DNA from: Desulfuromonadaceae bacterium
GTDB taxonomy: Bacteria > Desulfobacterota > Desulfuromonadia > Geobacterales > Pseudopelobacteraceae
Reading direction: 5' to 3'
Assembly: GCA_028712075.1 (NCBI GenBank)
Contig: JAQTQX010000025.1
Span: 1-64,000 of the forward strand
DNA: 64,000 nucleotides
Below are positions 51,188 to 60,728 of this stretch, in pieces. The notes under the pieces are model-generated. The model was not told the origin of the DNA and did no database searches. It saw nothing but the letters and a program-made list of their open reading frames with translations. Within the stretch, counting starts at the first letter, position 1, and every line of letters begins with the position of its first letter. Made by a program: the position numbers and the translations under genes.

Positions 51188-52468
51188 TTAAAGTTCACCA
51201 CGTGCGTTTTTTACACGGGCAGTGGCGGTCTGATAGTCGTAACATGCCCGGAAATAGTCCGTTTTTGCCTGGGTAACGAGCGTCTGGGCATCCAGCACTT
51301 CAGAGGCGATGCCGACCCGCTCCTGATAGCGTTCCGAATTGATCCGTAAATTCTCTTCACTTTGTCGTATTGCAGCTTCAGTTACCCTGATTCGTTCTTG
51401 TGCCGTGTCGGCGTCGTTGCGGGCGGTTGCTATCTCAAAACGGGCGCGTTGTTCGGTCAGTCGGACTGTTTCCTGCTGTTTCGACCGCTGCTTGAGCGCT
51501 TGCTCATGTGCTGCCTGCGCCGCGTAGCCGTCAAACAGATTAACGCGAATACCGAGAGTAGCAGAATATATTGCCTGTTCACGCACCTTGTCGTTCTGAA
51601 CGTAGTCCAGAGCCACGCGTGTATACAGTTCAGGAAGATAGTTTTCCTTTTTTTCCTGAACTTCGAATTCGCGCGCAGCAAGGAGATGCTGCTCTGCTTT
51701 GATATCAGTACGATGTGCTGTCACATCTTCTGCCGGCGGTGCTGCTGCGGGTGGCGTTTCCGCGATGGCGGTTGTTACGTCAAGTTCGCCCCGAAAGCCG
51801 GGTTCGCTGCCGGTCAGGAAATTGAGCAGCAACCAGCCGTTTTCCCTGCTGTTGGCAATGGCCAGCCGCTTTTGCCGGGCCGAGGCGAGGCGCACGTCAG
51901 CCTGTAACACATCGTTGCGGGTTACGACCCCCTCTTCGAGTAATACCTGCGCAATACGGCGATGTTCGGCTATCCGGGTAATTTCTTCATCAGCCGCCTG
52001 TAACAGTTTGTCGGCTTCGAGGAGTTTGAAATAGGCTTCGACAACTTGCAGGACGGCGTCACCCGTACTGAACAGGAACCCCTGCTGCGCAGATTTGGTG
52101 TAGGCCTGCGCCTTCCTGATCCGTGCATCACGTCGGCCGAAATCGTAAATGGTGTATGACGCGGCAAGCCCGGCAAACGCATATTCCGGTTCCTGCGTTT
52201 CCGCCGTTGCACCTCCGATTTTTACGGCCTGCGGTTCCAGCTGCATGGTATATCCGGCGTGTGCGTCAATGCGCGGATATGCATCAACTGCCGCCAGGCG
52301 GCTCCCCTCTTCAGCTATCCGGCTGTCCCAGGCGGCGCTTTTCAGTGCCGGGTTGTGGTCACGTGCTTTTTGCAGGCAATCCTGCAGTGAGAGTGGTGCA
52401 CCCCACGACAGGGTTACCATGGCGAGGCTTGCAACGACGGCGGCAACACTAGCATGAAGGCAGTTCAT
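51188..52468 (-). CDS. TolC-family outer-membrane efflux protein
   Basis: 426 residues with a signal peptide (ending SWGA), and two OEP repeats rich in long helices (ARDHNPALKSAAWDSRIAEE, LGIRVNLFDGYAAQAAHEQA). It forms the outer-membrane tunnel for the EmrAB pump encoded downstream. Start ATG lies inside the marR end. Confidence 0.92.
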   Translation of the reverse strand: MNCLHASVAAVVASLAMVTLSWGAPLSLQDCLQKARDHNPALKSAAWDSRIAEEGSRLAAVDAYPRIDAHAGYTMQLEPQAVKIGGATAETQEPEYAFAGLAASYTIYDFGRRDARIRKAQAYTKSAQQGFLFSTGDAVLQVVEAYFKLLEADKLLQAADEEITRIAEHRRIAQVLLEEGVVTRNDVLQADVRLASARQKRLAIANSRENGWLLLNFLTGSEPGFRGELDVTTAIAETPPAAAPPAEDVTAHRTDIKAEQHLLAAREFEVQEKKENYLPELYTRVALDYVQNDKVREQAIYSATLGIRVNLFDGYAAQAAHEQALKQRSKQQETVRLTEQRARFEIATARNDADTAQERIRVTEAAIRQSEENLRINSERYQERVGIASEVLDAQTLVTQAKTDYFRACYDYQTATARVKNARGEL

Positions 52469-52892
52469 AGACGCTCCGATCTCCGCGCAAAATTTCCAGC
52501 ATCCGTCTCAGTTCCACGATTTCATCCTCAGTGAGCCCGGAGGTAAACCGCTGTAATGATTTCCCGGCGCATTGGGTCAAGGTCTGCTCCAGTCCCTTCC
52601 CCTGTTCCGTCAGATATATCCTGTACGCCCGACGATCCTGCGGATGCCGGCGTCGTTCCAGCAGTCCGTTGCGCTCAAGACGGTCGATAAGACCGCCGAC
52701 TGTTGAACGATCGATCTGCCCTTTTTCAGAGAGCTCCACCTGCGTCAACCCGTCCTGCTGCCAGAGGAATGAAAGCAGCGCGAATTGCGGCGGCGTGAGA
52801 TCATACGGCTCGATCTCTTCCCGCAGAATTGCCCAGGCCCGCTGATATGCCTTTGCCAACAGAAAGCCGATACTTTTTTCAACATCGAACAT
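52449..52892 (-). CDS. MarR-family regulator of the efflux operon
   Basis: 147 residues with a MarR winged helix (LTPPQFALLSFLWQQDGLTQVELSEKGQIDRSTVGGLIDRL, near 30-80, and the wing RRHPQDRRAYRIYLTEQG). First gene of the marR-tolC-emrA-emrB operon and very likely its ligand-released repressor. Confidence 0.92.
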   Translation of the reverse strand: MFDVEKSIGFLLAKAYQRAWAILREEIEPYDLTPPQFALLSFLWQQDGLTQVELSEKGQIDRSTVGGLIDRLERNGLLERRRHPQDRRAYRIYLTEQGKGLEQTLTQCAGKSLQRFTSGLTEDEIVELRRMLEILRGDRSVYELPSC

Positions 52893-52925
52893 ATCACGTG
52901 TCCTTTTGTACGTAAGTTTATTGTG

Positions 52926-52953
52926 ATTATGCAGATAATATGTATGCTGTCAA
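52926..52953 (-). promoter_or_regulatory. Promoter of the marR efflux operon
   Basis: On the minus strand TTGACA, 16 bp, CATAAT. GATTAT...ATAATC (52925-52962) encloses it as an inverted repeat and may be the MarR operator. Confidence 0.6.
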
Positions 52954-53002
52954 TATATAATCCGTTTACAAGAACTGATCGTTTGCTTACTATGGGCGCG
53001 CT

Positions 53003-53455
53003 ATGACGGACGCTGCTCATATTCAAATTCGCTCGATGGTTGAGGGGGATCTTGATGCTGTCCTGGAAATCGAGCAGGTTTCCTATCCGGTGCCGTGGAA
53101 CCGCGACCATTTTCTGAGTGAACTTGTCGCCCGCTACTCTTTTCCGTACATAGCTGTTGCCAATGGCGAAGTTGCAGGTTATGTCTGCCTCATGTCGCTG
53201 TTTGAAGAAGCACAAATTCTGAATATCGCCGTTCATCCCGGCAAAAGAGGGAGGGGAATTGCATGTGTACTCATGGATTATGCCTGTGTACGTGCAATTG
53301 AAAAAGGTGCCGAGATTCTGTCACTTGAGGTGCGGGTGACGAATGTAGCTGCCATTGCACTTTATGAGCGGTGTGGTTTTGTCAGATCAGGCGTGCGTCG
53401 TAAGTATTATGAAGGAAGGGATGATGCGGTGCTGATGGAAAAGCGGCTGCGGTAA
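53003..53455 (+). CDS. rimI: Ribosomal protein S18 alanine N-acetyltransferase
   Basis: 150-residue GNAT enzyme. EIEQVSYPVPWNRDHF near 25, AEILSLEVRVTNVAAIALYERCGF near 108 and the acetyl-CoA loop HPGKRGRGIACVLM near 75 are the RimI pattern. It acetylates the N-terminal alanine of S18 or similar substrates. Divergent from the marR operon. Confidence 0.9.
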   Translation: MTDAAHIQIRSMVEGDLDAVLEIEQVSYPVPWNRDHFLSELVARYSFPYIAVANGEVAGYVCLMSLFEEAQILNIAVHPGKRGRGIACVLMDYACVRAIEKGAEILSLEVRVTNVAAIALYERCGFVRSGVRRKYYEGRDDAVLMEKRLR

Positions 53456-53532
53456 TTTCATCCAAGCCCGGCAGTGTCGGAGGTTTGTGACTTCTCTCTG
53501 ATTCCGATGGCTATCCTTTTCAACAACCGGCG

Positions 53533-54618
53533 GTGGTACATTCAATGCTAAAGGCGACTGACAGATTCAGATCAAATATCCTTACTGCACTACTGCGTTG
53601 TCTATGCCCGGTTGCCGTGGCTCTGATCTCCATTCATGCGCTTGCCGCATCTCCTGTCAGGGTCAGAATTAATACCAGCCACGGACTTGAAAATGCTCTC
53701 GGGGCGGTCGCTGATGCTGGTTTGAGAACTTCAACTGATGTTATTGTCACCCCGTCATCTGCATTCAACGGCAAACCATTTCTTCCCCCTGGCAAGTTTA
53801 TTCAAGATGCCAGGGAGGTACAAGCGAGCATACTCTCTTCAAGTTTTTCCGGCTGGGATTATGGCTTTGACACGTTGCTTTACTCAAGTTTGACAAAAAA
53901 TGGCCTGGTGCATGTGTATGCCTACGAGCCGAGGAAGATTCAACCTTCAAGCGCACCTCCTCCAGCGGCATTTGTCACGGTAAATGTGTATGGGAAGAAA
54001 ACAGGAGGAGGCATAGAGTTTGGTGTTCCAAAGGGCTATATGGGTGGAAAAGGACAAAGTAACACCCCTTCGGGAGTTACTGCGCAATTAGCAGGTCTCA
54101 TGGCGAGTCTCAAGTACAACCATCCTGACTGGAACTGGTTTGATATAAAGGCGGCATTGAGAGCAACAGCTTCAAACTTCCCGACAGGCTATAACAGTGA
54201 AAAATCAGGCTATGGCTCCATAGATTATCAATCAGCAAACTTGCTTACTGATTCCGGCACGCTACCACTATTTCCGCCAGCAGCCCTGATGCGCACAGCA
54301 GAGAACAACAGGGTTGTCTTTGCCATCAACTCATTTAAACAGTCGCGACGAGCAGCCGATGCGTTATTCAAATTCAGAATGCGGCCCCTTCCGATGCTAA
54401 AGGATTTAACCCTTGCCGAACTTAATGCCATGGGGGGGCAACTGCAGTTGACTGGAAATCGTGCTGGTACAACCAACTCGTTTGTCATGCAATTGCCGAA
54501 TAATGAAATGACCTATTTCGCCTGGCTTACCAAAGATGCCAAAGGATTATTTTCTCGCCTGGAACAGTATTCAATACTTGGCCCGATTCTCTTTATCCCG
54601 AAAAAGACTGTTCAATAA
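53533..54618 (+). CDS. Exported subtilase-like protein, degenerate
   Basis: 361 residues with a likely signal peptide (cleavage near ALAA, 36-39). The middle resembles the C-terminal part of S8 peptidases: TPSGVTAQLAGLMASLKYN (178-196) lines up with GTSMATPHVAGAAALL, followed by NWFDIKAALRATA and SGYGSIDYQSAN. The canonical Asp and His motifs are not evident, so catalytic activity is doubtful. The first 130 residues and the last 120 are of unknown type. No operon partner; rimI ends 77 bp upstream. Confidence 0.55.
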   Translation: MVHSMLKATDRFRSNILTALLRCLCPVAVALISIHALAASPVRVRINTSHGLENALGAVADAGLRTSTDVIVTPSSAFNGKPFLPPGKFIQDAREVQASILSSSFSGWDYGFDTLLYSSLTKNGLVHVYAYEPRKIQPSSAPPPAAFVTVNVYGKKTGGGIEFGVPKGYMGGKGQSNTPSGVTAQLAGLMASLKYNHPDWNWFDIKAALRATASNFPTGYNSEKSGYGSIDYQSANLLTDSGTLPLFPPAALMRTAENNRVVFAINSFKQSRRAADALFKFRMRPLPMLKDLTLAELNAMGGQLQLTGNRAGTTNSFVMQLPNNEMTYFAWLTKDAKGLFSRLEQYSILGPILFIPKKTVQ

Positions 54619-54716
54619 CACGGAGAACAGAGAGAAATAAAAGGCTTGAAGCGTAATACAAAAATCCATTTTGATGAACCTTGGAAGTCAATTGTTATAT
54701 CTGTAACTCTCTGTAT

Positions 54717-55373
54717 TTAATCAATGTTCTCCGTCGCAAGGGTGATTTCACCGTACCACGCCCGGGCGGTTCCGCCGGTATTATCCGTGTCGGTCATGAT
54801 GGCGACCGCCTTGGCATCAGGCGGTTCCGTTCCGAACAGAGCACGGTAGTCGGCACGCAGATCACGCTCCTCTGTCAGCCACTGTCCGGATTTTTCATTC
54901 CCTGACTCGACTGCAATCATCATTGCATTGGCGGTATAGGCATTCGGTGTCGACTTCCCCTTTGACAGCTTGTTTGCCCAAATGTAATTGATCGCTTTCA
55001 TCTGCCAGAAAAAATGACCCGGGAAAAGGACATATACCCGGGCGGCATAATCGTCGCCGTTACGTGTCTGTTCATCTCCTCCTGCCACTGTCCGGGCTAT
55101 TTTCCAGCTCCAGCGAAGATAGCGGTATTTTGCAGGGGAAAAACTGATGTTTTTCACCAGACCAGATGCAGAAGCGTTGCTAACTGCCCTGACAACCACT
55201 GTGGCATGATCTTTGACCGGTTGATATTCGGTAATCCCTTTGAATACCTTTGGCTCCCAACCGGTGAGGCCTTCTGTATTAAAGCGGCTGACCGCTAATT
55301 CCTCTGCAGCTGACAGCGATGCAGAGGTAACCAAAGTTACCAGTACAACGAATAGTAACTCCACTGTCTTCAT
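54717..55373 (-). CDS. DUF3047 exported protein
   Basis: 218 residues from the ATG at 55373: signal peptide (MKTVELLFVVLVTLVTSASL, ending SAA), then DUF3047 features such as YLRWSWKI, GDDYAARVYVLFPG, INYIWANKLSKG and TDTDNTGGTARAWYGEI at the C-terminus. The function of the family is unknown. The frame is open upstream to 55436, but the signal peptide sets the start. Confidence 0.88.
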   Translation of the reverse strand: MKTVELLFVVLVTLVTSASLSAAEELAVSRFNTEGLTGWEPKVFKGITEYQPVKDHATVVVRAVSNASASGLVKNISFSPAKYRYLRWSWKIARTVAGGDEQTRNGDDYAARVYVLFPGHFFWQMKAINYIWANKLSKGKSTPNAYTANAMMIAVESGNEKSGQWLTEERDLRADYRALFGTEPPDAKAVAIMTDTDNTGGTARAWYGEITLATENID

Positions 55374-55452
55374 GGCACGTGTGCCCCGTTCCAGCCGGAA
55401 CTTTTGTTGGCCGTACAGCAATAGTCGTACTGCCAATGCTGCATTGCGCCGT

Positions 55453-58149
55453 TCATATTGTTTTCCTCACGATCCCCTCCAACACAAAAGGGAGTATCCC
55501 CCCCGCGTTGAAATAGGCGACTTCATTGGCCGTATCCAGCCGACTTTTTACGACAATTTCCATTGAACTGCCGTTATTCCGGTGGATAACAACCGGAATG
55601 GTCATACCGACAGACAGTCCGCTGTCCGGCAGATACAGTTCGACAAGTTCGCTCCCGTCAAGATTCAGGGATACGCGTGTGTCACTACCCGTAAATTGCA
55701 GCGGCAGGATCCCCATGCCGATCAGGTTGGAGCGGTGAATCCGCTCAAAACTTTCCGCTATGACCGCTCTGACGCCTAACAGCCGGGGCCCTTTTGCCGC
55801 CCAGTCACGGCTGGAGCCGGAGCCATATTCCTTTCCGGCTATAACCACCAGTGGCACACCTTCTGATTCGTACTGCTGTGCGGCATCAAAAATAGACATA
55901 CTTTTGCCATCCGGAAGGTGCAGGGTCATGCCCCCCTCGTGATCCGGAGTCATCTCGTTCCTGATGCGAATGTTGGCGAATGTGCCGCGCATCATGACCT
56001 CATGGTTGCCGCGCCGGGAACCGTACGAATTGAAATCGGCGACAGAGATGCCCGATTCCTGCAGATAGCGGCCAGCCGGCGAATCAGATGCGATATCCCC
56101 TGCCGGGGAAATGTGATCGGTGGTAATGGAGTCGCCAAACAGGGCAAGAATACGCAGCTTTCGAGGGAGTTCAATGCTGCTGCCGCTCCGTATGCCGTGC
56201 AGAAAGGGAGGCTCCTTGACATAGCTGGAATCAGCTGCCCAGGCATATGTTGATGAACTGCTGCTCTCCAGCTGCTGCCATTCGGCAGTACCGTCATAAA
56301 CATCGTCGTAGCCATGGGTAAACATCCCCGGAGTAATCTTCGCAACCTGCTCGCGAATCTCTTCCGGTGATGGCCAGATGTCCCTGAGGTAAACCGGGGT
56401 GCCGTCCTTCCCGGTTCCGAGCGGTTCGGATGTCAGGTCAATCCGTGTAGTGCCGGCAAGTGCAAAAGTCACGACCAGCGGCGGTGATGCCAGCCAGCTC
56501 AACTTGACGAGAGGGTGTATGCGCCCCTCAAAATTGCGGTTGCCGGAAAGAACGGCTGAAACTGCAAGATTGCCGGAAGAAATGGCACTGCTTACCGCCG
56601 CAGAGAGGGGGCCCGAGTTGCCGATACAGGTGGTGCAACCGTAACCGACCAGATCAAAACCGAGTGCGGCCAGTGGCTCGGAGAGATCTGCGCGATGAAG
56701 GTATTCCATTACCACCTTTGAGCCGGGGGCAAGGGAGGTTTTGACCCAGGGCTTAACTGCAAGCCCAAAACTTAGTGCCTTTTTTGCGAGGAGCGCCGCC
56801 GTCAGCATGACGTCGGGGTTTGAGGTGTTGGTGCAGGAGGTTATGGCGGCAATGACTACGTCGCCGTCCCGCAGATTTACTCCGAGGCCGTTGACAGGTG
56901 ATATTCTTTCCTCAACAGACGAAGGGACGGCACGTCCAACCGCTGCAGGAACCTCAGCAAGGGGAACCCGGTTCTGGGGGCGTTTGGGGCCCGCCAGGCA
57001 CGGAACAACCTGCGATAAATCGACGGTTACACTCTGCGTGAATAAAGGATCGGGTGAATCGGTGTCGCGCCACAATCCCTGCTCTTTTGCGTACATCTCT
57101 ACGAGCCCGGTTACGTCGTCGCGCCCGGTAAGTCGAAGATAATTGATCGTTTCGGCGTCAATAGGGAAATAGCCGCATGTGGCGCCATACTCGGGAGACA
57201 TGTTGGCAATGGTAGCCCTGTCGGCAATAGTCAGGCCATCAAGGCCGGCACCGTAGAACTCCACGAATTTGCCTACTACTCCGGTTTTGCGCAGGAGCTC
57301 GGTGATGGTCAGAACCAGATCAGTTGCGGTCACTCCCGGCTGAAGGTGACCGTCAAACCGTACTCCGATAACATCCGGGATAGTCATTGAGACCGGTTGC
57401 CCCAGCATGGCGGCTTCAGCTTCGATGCCACCAACGCCCCAGCCGAGTACGCCAAGGCCGTTGATCATAGTCGTGTGGCTGTCCGTGCCAAGCAGGGTGT
57501 CAGGGTACAGAACTGTATCGGAGCCTTCCTGCGTCGTCTGCCACACAACCTTGGCGAGATATTCCAGGTTGACCTGGTGACAGATGCCGGTGCCCGGGGG
57601 GACGACCCTGAAATTTCTGAACGAGTTTTGACCCCAGCGCAGAAAGGCGTACCGTTCCCGATTGCGTTCCATTTCTCGTTCGACATTGATCTGAAATGAG
57701 TCGGGTGAACCATAACTGTCGACTTGCACCGAATGGTCAATAACGAGGTCAACCGGGATAAGAGGGTTAATCGATTCAGGATCACCGCCGGCACGGGCGA
57801 GCGCATCTCGTATGGCTGCCAGGTCAGCGACTGCCGGCACTCCTGTGAAATCCTGCATCAACACCCTTCCGGGACGGAAGGCTATTTCCCTTTCGGAGGT
57901 ACGATGTATCAGCCATTCCGGGAAGGCGCAGATATCAGCCTTCGTGACAGAGTTGCCATCTTCGTTGCGCAGTAAATTTTCCAGCAGGATTTTAAGGGTG
58001 CGCGGCAGTCGGCTTATTTCAGCGAAGCCTGTCTGTTCCAGAGCCGACAGACGGTAGAGCCGGTACGACTTTCCGGCGATGGTGATGTTCCCGGCACACT
58101 TGAACGAGTCAAGTGACGTTGCAGTTTTTTCTGCTGCTGATATGTTCAT
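55453..58149 (-). CDS. acnA: Aconitate hydratase
   Basis: 898 residues of the AcnA/IRP type. TDSHTTMINGLGVLGWGVGGIEAEA (about 206-230) and GCTTCIGNSGPL with the cluster Cys near 500-510, plus CTNTSNPDV, place the 4Fe-4S active site; the C-terminal swivel domain has EYGSGSSRDWAAKGP. It interconverts citrate and isocitrate in the TCA cycle. The start overlaps the ClC gene stop by 4 bp. Confidence 0.96.
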   Translation of the reverse strand: MNISAAEKTATSLDSFKCAGNITIAGKSYRLYRLSALEQTGFAEISRLPRTLKILLENLLRNEDGNSVTKADICAFPEWLIHRTSEREIAFRPGRVLMQDFTGVPAVADLAAIRDALARAGGDPESINPLIPVDLVIDHSVQVDSYGSPDSFQINVEREMERNRERYAFLRWGQNSFRNFRVVPPGTGICHQVNLEYLAKVVWQTTQEGSDTVLYPDTLLGTDSHTTMINGLGVLGWGVGGIEAEAAMLGQPVSMTIPDVIGVRFDGHLQPGVTATDLVLTITELLRKTGVVGKFVEFYGAGLDGLTIADRATIANMSPEYGATCGYFPIDAETINYLRLTGRDDVTGLVEMYAKEQGLWRDTDSPDPLFTQSVTVDLSQVVPCLAGPKRPQNRVPLAEVPAAVGRAVPSSVEERISPVNGLGVNLRDGDVVIAAITSCTNTSNPDVMLTAALLAKKALSFGLAVKPWVKTSLAPGSKVVMEYLHRADLSEPLAALGFDLVGYGCTTCIGNSGPLSAAVSSAISSGNLAVSAVLSGNRNFEGRIHPLVKLSWLASPPLVVTFALAGTTRIDLTSEPLGTGKDGTPVYLRDIWPSPEEIREQVAKITPGMFTHGYDDVYDGTAEWQQLESSSSSTYAWAADSSYVKEPPFLHGIRSGSSIELPRKLRILALFGDSITTDHISPAGDIASDSPAGRYLQESGISVADFNSYGSRRGNHEVMMRGTFANIRIRNEMTPDHEGGMTLHLPDGKSMSIFDAAQQYESEGVPLVVIAGKEYGSGSSRDWAAKGPRLLGVRAVIAESFERIHRSNLIGMGILPLQFTGSDTRVSLNLDGSELVELYLPDSGLSVGMTIPVVIHRNNGSSMEIVVKSRLDTANEVAYFNAGGILPFVLEGIVRKTI

Positions 58150-59558
58150 ATCACTCCATCTTTGTCGTCAGAATTATTTACGAATTCTGCAGGCCGGTTT
58201 CCACTGTCAACGTTCGGATTCTTCTTGCGGATTCTGACCTTCAGAGCCATGCCCACCAAAGATGACTGGTGTGGTTTCAAGACCACCGATCCGAGTTCTC
58301 CGATCGGCATTCCGGTTGCGACAGTAAGAGATGCGCTTTTTTGACCACCCAGCACCTGGCTCGGGTAGATACTGCGATAGCCGGCAATCAGATAGCTGAC
58401 CATGCATGCCAGGGCGGCGTAGGGCGCAATAGCTGTTCCAAAAAGTTCAATTGCCATAACCGAGGCCGCTATCGGAGTGTTTGCCGTACCGGCCAGCACC
58501 GCCACCATGCCGATAGCGGAATAAGCTGCCAGGTAGTGAGGGCTGAAGAGTTGGGCAAAGAGATTGCCGGCTGACGTTCCGACAAAAAAGATCGGTGTCA
58601 CCACCCCACCACTGCCGCCACTCCCCAAAGTTATGGAGGTGGCTATGCTTTTCCAGAAAAATGCGCCGAATGGGATCGGATCGCCACGGAAACCGTTCTG
58701 CAGAGTGTCAAGGCCAAGACCAAGATAGGATGGCGACACAAAACGCCCGATCGCTATCAGAAGCACTCCACCCAGTAATGCCTTTACGGACCAGTGAAAG
58801 GTAAATTCCTCAAAAACCTTGTGACCATACTTCATGATCTCGATAAGGAAGAGAGCCGCCAATCCGCACCAGACCCCCAGCAGAAGGATCTCCAGCAGGC
58901 TCCATCCGTTAAAGTGTGGTATCAGTGGCGCGATTTCGTGGGGGTAGACTCCGCCAAGCTGCACGGCAACGTGATAGCTGACAATGCCGGCCACAAACGA
59001 GGGAAAAAGGACTTCGTAGAACATCTGCCCAAGCACCAGTACCTCGACACCAAAAAGAGCGCCGGCAACCGGCGTGCCGAATACGGTGGCAAACCCGGCG
59101 CTGATGCCGCAGATCACCAGTTTGCGCCGATCCAGATCATCAACCCGCAAAAGATCTGCACAGGCTGACGCCAGACCGGCACCGATCTGGGCGGCCGGCC
59201 CTTCCTTGCCCGCCGATCCCCACCCCGCCAGGGTAATGACAGTGGCAACCAGTTTGACCGGTATAACCGCCAGCGGTATCTTCCCCATCTTTTTATGAAC
59301 CGCCTCGATAACTCTTTCCGTGCCGTGACCGGCCGCATCAGGAGCCAGCCAACGAACCAGGGCGGCACTGATCAGGATGACCAGCGGCAGATACAGATAT
59401 GTTCCGGGCAGGGAGCCAAACTTTATGGTTGCCCAGCTGAGGGATCGGAGAAATACGGTTGTGCCGACCCCGACCAGGACACCAACCAGACTCGCATACA
59501 GCGCCCATTTGACGACGCTGGCAAAAAGTGTGAACTGTTCAGTCAGATGCTGCTTCAT
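58146..59558 (-). CDS. ClC-family chloride channel/antiporter
   Basis: 470 residues with about 10 or more hydrophobic helices. GWGSAGKEGPAAQIGAG (near 113) holds the gating Glu of GxEGP; GSGGSGGVVTPIFFVG (near 320) replaces the more usual GSGAPGGxFxP. No C-terminal CBS domains. It may exchange Cl- or another anion for H+. It is upstream of acnA and overlaps its start. Confidence 0.9.
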   Translation of the reverse strand: MKQHLTEQFTLFASVVKWALYASLVGVLVGVGTTVFLRSLSWATIKFGSLPGTYLYLPLVILISAALVRWLAPDAAGHGTERVIEAVHKKMGKIPLAVIPVKLVATVITLAGWGSAGKEGPAAQIGAGLASACADLLRVDDLDRRKLVICGISAGFATVFGTPVAGALFGVEVLVLGQMFYEVLFPSFVAGIVSYHVAVQLGGVYPHEIAPLIPHFNGWSLLEILLLGVWCGLAALFLIEIMKYGHKVFEEFTFHWSVKALLGGVLLIAIGRFVSPSYLGLGLDTLQNGFRGDPIPFGAFFWKSIATSITLGSGGSGGVVTPIFFVGTSAGNLFAQLFSPHYLAAYSAIGMVAVLAGTANTPIAASVMAIELFGTAIAPYAALACMVSYLIAGYRSIYPSQVLGGQKSASLTVATGMPIGELGSVVLKPHQSSLVGMALKVRIRKKNPNVDSGNRPAEFVNNSDDKDGVI

Positions 59559-59668
59559 AATGCTTCCTTTTCTGCTCTGCCGGCGCAGTCAACACGGATC
59601 GGCGTGGCATATTCAACTTCCAGGCGGAATCTGTAATAATTCACATAAAGGTCGTTTAGCACGGTACA

Positions 59669-60490
59669 TTATCTCCTGTTACGGACATTGGTAAATGGAT
59701 TTTTTAGCGAGAGCCATATCCCGCTGAATTCCCTGAATTCCTTCAAGCCGATAGACATCCGATCATGCCCCTCTTTCGGTTCTGCCCGATAAGTCCCAAG
59801 CAGACGATCCCACCAGGGGAGATTAAATCCGAAATTGCTGTCGGTTTCTCGGGGAAGAACCGAATGGTGAACACGGTGCATGTCGGGCGTGACGACAAAA
59901 AGCCGCAGCCAGCGGTCAACCGGCAGCGGCAGGCGCATGTTGGCGTGGCTGAACATGGCGGTGGCATTAAGAAGAACTTCGAACAGCAGAACTGCGGGAG
60001 GGGATGCGCCGAGCAGCAGGGTCGCGCCGATCTTGATGATGAGAGACAGCATAATTTCCAGCGGGTGAAAACGGGTGCCGCTGGAAACATCCAGATCGAG
60101 GTCGATGTGGTGCATCCGGTGCAGGCGCCAGAAGAGGGAAAATCGATGAAATAAGCGATGCTGGAGGTATATGACAAGATCGAGAAACAACAGAGTTGCC
60201 ACAATCTCAAACGGCTCAGGAACAGTGAACTGATTGAAAATCCCCCACTGGTTTGATCGGGCGAGTACGGCGATGCCAAAAGGGGTTACCGGGATAAGGT
60301 AGCGGATAAGGAGGGAGTTGAACAGCACAAGAGTCCAGTTAACTTGCCAGCGTCGCGCCCTCTGAACCGTAAGAGGCCTGCGCGGCCGGATTCTTTCCGC
60401 TAACGCAAGGATCAGAAACAGAGAGAGGAACGTGGCGAGACGGATTGTATCCTGAATCTCCGGGAGTTTTGCAAGTATGGCGCTGGTCAT
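59669..60490 (-). CDS. Sterol desaturase / fatty acid hydroxylase family
   Basis: 273 residues with about four membrane helices and the eight-His di-iron pattern: LQHRLFHRF (near 108), WRLHRMHHID (near 118) and MHRVHHSVLPRETDSNFG (near 205). The substrate is unknown; a lipid hydroxylase is the family prediction. It is O2-dependent chemistry, which is curious in an anaerobe-like genome. Confidence 0.88.
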   Translation of the reverse strand: MTSAILAKLPEIQDTIRLATFLSLFLILALAERIRPRRPLTVQRARRWQVNWTLVLFNSLLIRYLIPVTPFGIAVLARSNQWGIFNQFTVPEPFEIVATLLFLDLVIYLQHRLFHRFSLFWRLHRMHHIDLDLDVSSGTRFHPLEIMLSLIIKIGATLLLGASPPAVLLFEVLLNATAMFSHANMRLPLPVDRWLRLFVVTPDMHRVHHSVLPRETDSNFGFNLPWWDRLLGTYRAEPKEGHDRMSIGLKEFREFSGIWLSLKNPFTNVRNRR

Positions 60491-60728
60491 CTGACCCTTC
60501 GATGGAGTGGTAAACTACAGATCCAAGCAAATGTCATGCTCTGTTTAGGGTAATATCAGTCTTTTGTATATAAGTCGAGGGCTTCGGCAGGTCGTTTATT
60601 CCGGTTTGCACTATGGAAGACTTACGTGCATGGCTGTTGCTGATTTATACCTCAGCGCATTCTGAGTGTAGACTATGAGAAAAATTGCAGGTATAAAGCC
60701 ATAATCATATCGGTAAGGAGAACTTTCA

